64,000 nucleotides of DNA, taken from Lunularia cruciata. Lineage: Eukaryota > Streptophyta > Marchantiopsida > Lunulariales > Lunulariaceae. The notes under the pieces were generated by a model. That model saw only the letters and a list, made by a program, of their open reading frames with translations. It did not search any database and was not told the DNA's origin. The position numbers and the translations under genes are program-made. The stretch covers positions 67,275,001-67,339,000 of the forward strand of contig OX419758.1 of the NCBI GenBank assembly GCA_948567375.1. The letters are read 5' to 3'. Positions within the stretch are counted from its first letter, which is position 1. Each line of letters opens with the position of its first letter. This document shows positions 56,423 to 64,000 of this stretch, piece after piece.

Positions 56423-59400
56423 CCTTCAACAGTTCACTCACGCAGCATGATAAACACCCCAAGATAAGTAGTACAGAGAACACCTGAAACCATGTAGAAG
56501 GGGCTAGGAATGACTCTTGCAGGAGAACTCACTATACCAAGCTCAGATAACTCGGTTATATACACAGATACCAACCCTAAGAGGTTACCCTCCTAACCCT
56601 CACTTTATCTTAAAGAGATGGCAGAACCCTAGAGGTACCTAAACAAGACCACACAAACTAGAGATTAACTAAATCTAACATATAGTACTGCAACCCTGTG
56701 ATATCAAAAGACATCAAAAATTCACATCGACGAGTCTCTTCAAGGACATCACACGGGTAATGAAAAAACCGGTGCAATAAAACATGGTTCCATGCGACGT
56801 AAGGTTACTGGACAAGACATGACATTGTGATCTATGTTTGAGAAATAAATCCTTCAAGAATATCGCATAGACTATATTGATGTGGATACTAGAACAGCAT
56901 CCTCGGGAATTACCAAAAACACTCAGACGAGGAAGTTTGTCAAATTGATCATTTACCTTCACTGTAATGAGAGAATTGATATCGACATCTCCCGCCATAT
57001 CTGACTGGCACGTGGAGTCAACTGGTAGAGATCTGCAAGCCAACATTCCACACTCGATCAGTTCTAACTAGCTAGAGCTCCACCTTACCTTATTTGTACT
57101 GGTGGTTCTAACTAGGTACTAATGTGCATATCTCTTGAATAATTTGTCCACGAAGTGCGCGAAATATTGTACGCTGAAATTCACAGCTTGTTTGAGCAAC
57201 CCCAACTTATTCCACTACTAACTGCAAAAGAGGTCATAAGCTATGCGTCGAGCACTGAAGCAGGTAAAACAAGCTACCATGAGCAGTTTGAACACATTTA
57301 TCTGAATAATGAAACAATAAACTACTCACTCAACTGAAAAGTCTGAAGAAAGGAAACAAAGGAACTCGCTCTAAAGATGACTTTGTGCTCATGAATACCA
57401 AAGTAGTAAAGAGGAACGTATACAAGAGGTGAGAAGAGGGAAACCGCAAGATAGAAAAGACCTGTCGAAAAGCTGGAGTTCCATCGATTTATCCTGCCAT
57501 CCGGCTTCATCCTGGTAGCAAACACTGATTTCAGTTAGCATCCCCTCCCACATCATTTATCAAGTTAGATGAAGGTTTGTATCCAAGCATACTGACTGAC
57601 TCTTGCTTTGCCATTTTCAGCCTCAAGTCACAAATTTCTAATCAAATACCTTCAAAGGCTTTGAGGCTGGCACACAAAGCGCCTCCGCTAAAATGTGTTC
57701 AGTGTCGAAACCTTCCACTCTTTCACAAGGTTCCTCACCATTTTCGTTATCCTCTGCGATACACAAATCCTCCTGGAGACTCCTATCAGGATTCTGTTTG
57801 TCCGGCTGGTATATGCTCAGAGGGAGCTCGCGAAATTCTTCATCGACAAACACCCCCAAGTCTTGAGTGGCTAAACTTGAGGACCTGGTAGAGGATGTAC
57901 CAACTGTGGTATTCTTCAGTTTGGGATTCACCTTCAAGCCCGGGTCCTCGGGAATCTTGAAAGTAATCATCCCAGAAACAACGTCCCTAGATCTGAATGA
58001 TGAAAGCTTCTGATTTTCCACAACTTTTCTTCTAGGAACAGGGTCTGGAGCGCAAAACTCGTCATCAATAAAGATTTGAACACCCTGAGCCTGGGAAGAT
58101 GTTCTGCTTGTGGGTGCCTCTGTCCTTCTGTGACTCTGCTTAGTTCTCACAGGTTGCGCTAAGATGTCCTCGTCTTCCAAAATCTGAAAAGCACTAGAGT
58201 TGGGTTGAAGTTTCTCAGGCTTGCTGGTGGATGCTTTGACAATTGTCGAACTTCCATCACAACGACCTGGCTTCTGACTATCGAGATCATCATCCATAAA
58301 GACCTGGAAGCCACTGGCCTGAGTCCCACTAGCAGCAGCATTAGACACTGCAGTGGATGCCTTCACCCGTTTCTCATCCTTATGGATATCCACAGGCGGC
58401 CGCTGAGTTTCCAAGTCTTCATCAACAAAAATGTGAAAGCCACCTGATTTGCTGACTGAGTTATTTGAGCGTTTCCTGGCGTCCTTAGACACCCTTGCTT
58501 TGGATCTTGAAGCGTCACTCTCCAAAGGTTTGTTGAACCAATCCATAATATCCGCAAGACACTCCTTGGTGTTAATTGTTGGCTCCACAAGTCCATGATG
58601 ACTAGCTGCTTCAAGACTATCGACCCTGGGGTCCGCACCCTGAACAATGATTTCATCGGCAAAGCGCTTGATAGCGATCGTCTCATCACCTTGCATAGAG
58701 AAGGAGTTCAAGGCATTTGATTGATGATCAGATGACACCTCAGAAGTGGTTAGCCTCTCGTCTAATCCTTGTCCACCATAAGCTTCCAAGTCTATTCCTG
58801 TTGCTGCTGACTTTTCAGCTAAGGCATCCACCGGGTAGTCAGGAAGATCACCTTCATCCCCTTGTATACATACGATCTCGTTCAAACGTAAATTTCCCAC
58901 GCTGAAATCAGTATCTTCTTCCCGAGTCGGAGTATCCGTGGAATTAACTTGCCCTTCATCAACGTTCTGGCCTTCTCCTTGTGCATTATTTTCACGGTCC
59001 TTGACATCACCGAGAGTTTGTAAAGATGACAAATACGTACAACCGTCAAGCTTCTCAGCTAGTACTTCATCCTCCTGAGTGTGGCAGCTATGTTTTTCAG
59101 TCCATACTTCCAACCTCACCTCTTCGAAACATTTTTCTGAACCATTCTCATTTACGACTTTTGTGTCATATGCCAAGATGCTGGGCAAGGAGCCCTTAGC
59201 GTGAACACCTTCCTCTTGTGCAGTAAAATGTCCTGTGTCCAGCATAGTTATTTATATAGTCAGCTTATAATCTTGATCTCATGAGCTTCACTTTTGCAGT
59301 ACGTCTTGCATGAGGAAACCTTCTACTTACTGAAATTTTTGGCATCCTGTTTGGCAGACGCTATGGTTGTCGGTGAAAAGTCCAGAAATGAGCCCTTCAG

Positions 59401-62400
59401 ATGTGGCGATGTCCTGGTGAGCCATGACGTAAAAGTAAGAAATTAGATAGACAATCATGATAGTGCTGCATGTTGATTACATGTTGATACATGCAAAACC
59501 CGTAACAAGAACTTGGTTTCAAATCCCACGTGAATGGCCTGAACTGGAGTAGACAGTGCTACATATTGTATAATGGAATACAGAACCCGTTGTAAGCAAC
59601 CGAGTTCCATACCCACGTCTGACCGGACTGACTGACTCTGACAAATGGTGGTAACCTAGACAGTCCCGCTAGACAGTGCTGCATAGCTTACACGTTATTT
59701 TAGACATTGTCTTAGCACGAAGATGACTATTGAAAACATAAGTACCACAAACGAGATCAATAGGAAAGATTGCAACTGCCGACGATATTTCCAACCTTTT
59801 CATGCTTTGCATATCCTCGAGCCTCAGTTTAAGAATAGGGGGTGCGGCGGCTTGCACAGGCTTGGAGCGCCCTTTAAGACTGGTGGCTCTGCGTGGTGAA
59901 AGCATAACGTGTAAAAAGTCATAACCCATGCCGATTTTCATGATACGTGTATTCTACATTCTGTGTTTCTTTGCTGAATTCAGGAAATGCTTGTCAGGAA
60001 AAGTTAAAAAGAATGTTCACGTGGCCAAAATGGCCAACCTGCTTATAGAAGTTACCAAGTGATTGTTGTCATATGTGAAATGAGAGCAGAGCCATTTGTA
60101 GAACGGGGAAGCTATGATCGTAATCATAGTTAGTACGTTAATCAATTTTAGTGCCTGGAGAGAACTGAGCTGAATAGTGTGTGCATCACAAGGAATGCCA
60201 AACATCATAGTAATCAAAAGATACAGGCAGCGAGTACTTCAAATGAGGTACCAAAAGTGAACTTACTCAGAGAATTCTTCATCGACGTAAATGTCCAACC
60301 CTGCTTGCTGGCCCTTAGAGCTTGGAATCTTTTGCTTTATCTGCATAGGAAATAGTGGTTAGAACCTTACAGATTGGCGACCACATACTGTACACCAATC
60401 AATAACTGTCCACTGTGATGCTCGTCAACTGTGAAGAACAGTGACCAATATGGGCACAAACCTTCGCTTCACTCCATTTCGTGGCCTGCTGAACATTTTC
60501 CTTTTTCTTTTCAGAGTCATTAGGCAAGTGGCACCAGGCCGCTGGTTGATGAGAGGACGCTGGAGGTTCTTCACCGTAGAGACCTTGGCTGCTAGAATTT
60601 CTGGAGCCTTCGAATTCTGGATCAACGAAAATTGAAAGTTTGGTGTTCTTTGGTTTGCTTGTTCTGCGGACGAGGAGAGAGAATAATAAGATAAGTAGTT
60701 TCCTAACTAGTACAATTACTCCAAATTCCGGGGATACATCTCTCCCAGCAGCCAAAACTACGAACAAACAAGAAGAATATACTCGATATAAGATATAATC
60801 CTCTATATGCTTTATCCTGGTAAATGAGCCTGCTTCATTGTATTAACCTTGAAATAGGGGGCTGTGCCGCAGTCTGTCTTCCTCGCTCTCTGCCATACTG
60901 TTGTTCGGCAAAACCTTGATAAAGGTTAAGCAGGTTAGATAGCTTGAATGAAGGAGTTTAACATGGATGTCTAATGACCTCAGAAACGAGCATCTTTCAC
61001 GATCAGATGGATGTTGATCCTCCAGAAAACTATCTTACTTTCCACGGTAGATCAGAAGATTAAGCTAACTTGACCCGTGTAACCGTGCTATGGCCCATAT
61101 TCTGTATTGATGATCTAGACCATCTGCCACATACTGCAGGCTGTACAGGCTTGCGAGATATATTGGGCATGCTAGATTTTACATTTCTCTACAAACATAA
61201 ACGAGACATAGGCAATGTTTAATAAGTGTACCTGAGAAGTGAGATGTTGGACCAAAAACCCTAGCTTGTCCTTCATTCTCGTTGACAATGCCATTAGCTA
61301 TCAGCTCCTGTTCCTGGAAGTTGAAAGCCACGAGGACAGTCTTGATACTTGAGAAGTGTGCACGCAAGCTTAGAATATCAAATGCATTGAAGTTTGTAAA
61401 TTTACACATATCAAAGAGTCATAGAATGTACTGTGCTCCTGGTGAAACAAATCAACTTTGACTCTTCGGTGAGGAGCATAGCATTAGAGCATATCCAACG
61501 CTGCTCGTCCAACAGTTCAAGAGAAGGTTAAAGAAGAAGGCTCCAGCCCAGTTCTTCAAGTGGTTAATTGATTTGGTCAATTCTCTAGACCCTTCCGCGG
61601 TTTCTTAGTTAAAGTGCACACTAAACATGAAAATAAGCGACAAATTTGCTATGTGCCATATTTTTGGAGCTTCATGTACATTATCTACAGTGGAATAACT
61701 CTTTCTTGTTGCATTTTAGTTCTGAAAGAAAGAATGCTCGGTGGAAGTACTTGATCTTTGGAAAAAAGTCTAATCTGAGATGTGGGGAGACAAATATAGT
61801 TATCGTTATACAGGTGGAGATGTCTGTAGATTTGGAAAGCAGAGCAGACATACTTCGCGGATCTTGCGTTCACCACGTCTGAACATTCTGTTCAGAAAGC
61901 TTTTGTACATGTTCTCTAGCCTCCCCAAGGGTTGCGCGTGCCTGCAAAACAAGAAGAGTTGAGGGTTTGGTACGATTACTGCTTGGTTCTTACAGTCAAC
62001 GGGTGCCAGGAACCTTCACCAAGTGATCCACTTTTCATTGGATGTAAGTACCTATCGGCGAGCATGTACGCTCGTGTGATGCTTCGAGACGGATATCTAA
62101 GTTGCACTCAATACCTTAAACTGCAGAGGTTTCGACTGTCAGCACAAAATTACTAGACTAATTGGAGCCCCATAGAAGGTACTCTACCTTGATATGCCAA
62201 CTCGATATATATCATCGGCTCTGCTGAAATTTCTGCGAACCTCCATTGATGTAGCATAAGCTTCATAGAAAAGAGCAGAGGTTTGTCCGATATCATTGGC
62301 TTCTAAGAAGGCAAATACGTCACTCGGATCCGTGCAACAGTCTGCCTGCAAACATAGTGACGGCAGCCATCAACTGGCAAGGCCAATAAATTAAGGCTGT

Positions 62401-63675
62401 AAAGAGCCAAGCCACTCCAAAGCTATTGCCACGTTCTTGTATCCATGAATTGTTGGGATCCAACTTGAAATGCCTGCTCTTTCCTGTGAACCTCTACTAT
62501 ACGTATATATCCAAATAACAGTTGAAACGTAAACCAACTATCAGTTGGTATTGGATCCAACCAAGAGCAGTGCGGTAACATGTGAGTCTAGTCCAGAAAC
62601 TGGACGTCCATCTCAAAGGGAGATTGGTATTCCGATGCAAGTAAGTGGAATAAAATGCAGTGGCAGGAGGTAGATAGAATCAAGTGAAATTTAGTGGGCC
62701 ACGCAAATATGCCATACAATCGGTGGATGAAGTAGAACGTAGTAGACTGGATGTAGTGTAGTGCAGTGCAGTTAAATCGAAGCAAATAATTGAAAGGAAG
62801 GTAAGAAAGTATAAATGCGAGCATGTGTGAGAATGCTGCGACGTACATGCTCAGCATGTATGTCAACGTAAGCAATGTATTCATAGCAACGAGCACAAAA
62901 GGGATTAGTACGAAATAGATATAAAGTCCATAATTGTATGTAATAGCAAGAAGGCTCGGTGGAGAAGCCCTATTGAAAAAGTGTGTAGAATGGGTTGACC
63001 AGAGGATGAGAAAATAATCCAGGGACCTTCATCACCAACCTAATGCCGTAAGTAGATAAGGCATATCAAACTTGCCAGAGAAAGAGACTCTCCCAATGCT
63101 TAGGGCCATCTTCGTAGGTACTACTGTGGGATCTACAATGATGGATGACCATATGAGAAAGTCCGATTTAATACAAGTGGAGGAAACTCGCTACTACTTC
63201 ATTACGTTCCAAACCGTGATATTTGTGCCGTTTCAACTCCCTGGCTCACACTGAATACTTACATATTGCACCCATACTCTCAAGTATCGTATATCATTGC
63301 GGTAGCGCTCATCTTTTTGGAATTTCCGGGTGCACCCTTCCAATAGTTTTAGTAACTCCGACTGTGCACCACCAGCTGGAAATGCATCCTTGATCCATTT
63401 TATACACCTATGCACGGAATGAGATCACAGTGAAACTCAGAGTTTGGATAATAAGAATAAGTATGGACAAAAGGACACCGCGAGGTCGAAACTGTTCCGG
63501 TCGCTGCCCTTCAAAGTTGCGGGCAAAATGCAATTTCTGAAATTTGAATCAGACATCTTTCCTCTTGAGTGTTTGTAAGTTGTCAGGGAAAATTCATGAC
63601 ATTTCATATACTTACCGAATCCAAGGATGTAGAGGATCATTGCCAGAATAGTTCTCAATGGCGTCCAGCATTTGC
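52233..63675 (-). CDS. BUB1: MadBub: combined MAD3/BUBR1-BUB1 spindle-checkpoint kinase (5' end beyond the window)
   Basis: 25 in-phase exons read right to left: 63,675-63,616; 63,407-63,263; 62,345-62,188; 61,941-61,854; 61,307-61,232; 60,914-60,848; 60,663-60,462; 60,340-60,267; 59,888-59,796; 59,413-59,331; 59,232-57,650; 57,511-57,462; 57,032-56,957; 55,341-55,231; 55,159-55,088; 54,817-54,739; 54,594-54,442; 54,408-54,293; 53,968-53,897; 53,672-53,583; 53,470-53,307; 53,205-53,160; 52,966-52,832; 52,659-52,538; 52,422-52,233. About 1,370 codons. Domains in order: MAD3/BUB1 TPR region, KEN box, GLEBS-like Bub3 site, ABBA-like array, HHGLVEPTIN motif, BUB1 kinase, ending MFTSTRR. The protein should act at kinetochores, where it blocks APC/C-Cdc20 until chromosomes attach. 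The first exon starts in mid-codon, so at least one exon lies beyond position 64,000. Exon 17 has an in-frame TGA (54,500-54,502). BUB1 is used here in the broad family sense. Confidence 0.93.
55513..55602 (+). repeat. Dispersed intronic repeat, copy 1
   Basis: TATAATGGAATACAGAACCC followed by GCTGTAAGCA, GTTCCATACCAACGTCTGA and CGGACTGACTCTGACA. A second copy is at 59,569-59,650 in another intron of the same gene, same orientation, roughly 85% identical by eye. Confidence 0.85.
56333..56419. repeat. (CT)43 microsatellite
   Basis: An uninterrupted dinucleotide run of about 87 bp preceded by (CA)n, within the longest MadBub intron. On the transcribed strand it reads (GA)n. Confidence 0.97.
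58523..58600 (-). other. HHGLVEPTIN segment of MadBub
   Basis: HHGLVEPTINTKE followed by DIMDWFNKPL. I know near-identical segments (HHGLV(D/E)PT.N.KEA...MF.KP) from plant BUB1 proteins. Its role is unclear to me. It is the best land-plant marker in the window. Confidence 0.75.
59102..59170 (-). other. GLEBS-like Bub3-binding segment of MadBub
   Basis: YDTKVVNENGSEKCFEEVRL. The G-x-E-x-C/S-FEE-[IV]-R core with paired glutamates is the hallmark of GLEBS motifs that insert into the Bub3 propeller. Confidence 0.7.
59569..59650 (+). repeat. Dispersed intronic repeat, copy 2
   Basis: Counterpart of 55,513-55,602, lying between the MadBub exons at 59,331-59,413 and 59,796-59,888. Confidence 0.85.
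60495..60503 (-). other. KEN box of MadBub
   Basis: K-E-N within EKKKENVQQATKW, in the exon at 60,462-60,663. The position after the TPR domain and the following KW match the second KEN box of MAD3/BUBR1 proteins, which contacts Cdc20. Confidence 0.8.
61854..63675 (-). other. MAD3/BUB1 N-terminal TPR region (four exons)
   Basis: MLDAIENYSGNDPLHPWI, RCIKWIKDAFPAGG, LLEGCTRKFQKDERYRND, YLRVWVQY, DPSDVFAFLEANDIGQ, FYEAYATSMEVRRNFSRADDIY and AQPLGRLENMYKSFLNRM, joined across introns, are the conserved helices of the MAD3_BUB1_I domain. In known proteins this domain binds KNL1 and, with the N-terminal KEN, Cdc20. The first KEN box should lie in the exon outside the window. Confidence 0.92.
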
Positions 63676-64000
63676 CTGCACAAATGGCAAGGGGTAGTCA
63701 CAACGAGGATGAGTCTAGCACATTAAAAGTCCTTCGACAACAGCCAGATCAGTGAGTCAAAAGCATTTGAATCCTGGTATACCTTATAACAATCTTCTAA
63801 TTACCGTACATTTGGAGTAAAGACAGGCAAGCTAAAATGTAAGTGTTCGACGATCACAACCAAAACAGCAACCAACAGTACTGGACCACATACATGAAGC
63901 ATGGAGAACGTATACCACAAAAGACGACGCTTATAATCAGAATCCTTTCGATGGAAAACTCCGCTGAGAATCTGAGAGAAGATGGGACTGACCTGCGCTG

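Larger units (their letters stand above)
55345..56955 (-). other. Long MadBub intron with (CT)n microsatellite
   Basis: The two flanking exons end and start in phase 0 (...SLITVK / EKEKSDAALTPVYVD), so a single 1.6-kb intron fits. A minus-strand open stretch at about 55,767-56,015 (VPTHYETSLLPNYVSYF...) might be an optional exon, but I see no good splice pair in phase. Confidence 0.55.
57842..60638 (-). repeat. Array of ABBA-like motifs in MadBub
   Basis: Short segments fitting or nearly fitting F-x-[ILV]-[FHY]-x-[DE], mostly followed by an acidic pair and F/L. LSIFVD (60,621-60,638), LDIYVD (60,281-60,298), FHIFVD (58,421-58,438), FQVFMD (58,292-58,309), FQILED (58,172-58,189), VQIFID (58,064-58,081), FKIPED (about 57,944-57,961, poor) and LGVFVD (57,842-57,859). 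Three begin with F and match most positions. Others have L or V at the first position. ABBA motifs bind the WD40 domain of Cdc20/Cdh1. Confidence 0.7.

Noticed and set aside
56189-56467. Frames encoding (SL)n or (RE)n
   Set aside because: Translation of the (CT)n microsatellite in an intron, not a gene.

Overview
This window is nuclear DNA from a land plant, probably a non-seed plant such as a moss. I cannot name the species. Three intron-containing or signal-peptide-bearing host genes sit among nested, decayed retrotransposons. The spindle-checkpoint gene at the right carries a motif I know from plant BUB1 (HHGLVEPTIN) and combines MAD3-type and BUB1-type parts in one gene. Together with the form of the germin-like protein, this is why I lean to a bryophyte.

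Layout. 1-4,022: AT-rich, no gene. 4,027-19,054: a minus-strand Ty3/gypsy element flanked by AGCT(T), ending in a PHD finger. It is split 8 bp before its gag ATG by a younger plus-strand Ty3/gypsy element (9,421-17,187) whose LTRs are almost identical. 19,055-21,700: no gene, one transposon scrap. 21,707-34,680: two head-to-head copies of a non-LTR retrotransposon with a C-terminal zinc knuckle and restriction-like-endonuclease-like domain. The plus-strand copy is split by a chromodomain Ty3 element (25,370-30,995), whose LTRs carry heat-shock elements upstream of a TATA box, and further right by the germin-like gene (32,500-33,105, minus). 35,382-40,668: a plus-strand Ty1/copia element. 40,735-46,180: a minus-strand Ty1/copia relic with six 70-bp tandem repeats in one LTR. 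46,450-46,884: a 217-bp tandem duplication.

The right third is the genic part, both genes on the minus strand. 48,144-50,437 is a seven-exon alpha-carbonic anhydrase gene (270 aa, signal peptide) in which the first zinc-ligand histidine is aspartate. 52,233 to beyond the right edge is a MadBub (BUB1/MAD3) gene. I could join 25 in-phase exons: TPR region, KEN box, Bub3-binding GLEBS-like segment, about eight ABBA-like Cdc20-binding motifs, and a full BUB1-type kinase. One exon just before the kinase carries an in-frame TGA.

Most of the sequence is transposon. The three host genes have no evident shared pathway: checkpoint signalling at kinetochores, secreted CO2/bicarbonate chemistry, and an apoplastic cupin. 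Exon and element borders were read by eye and may be off by a base or two.
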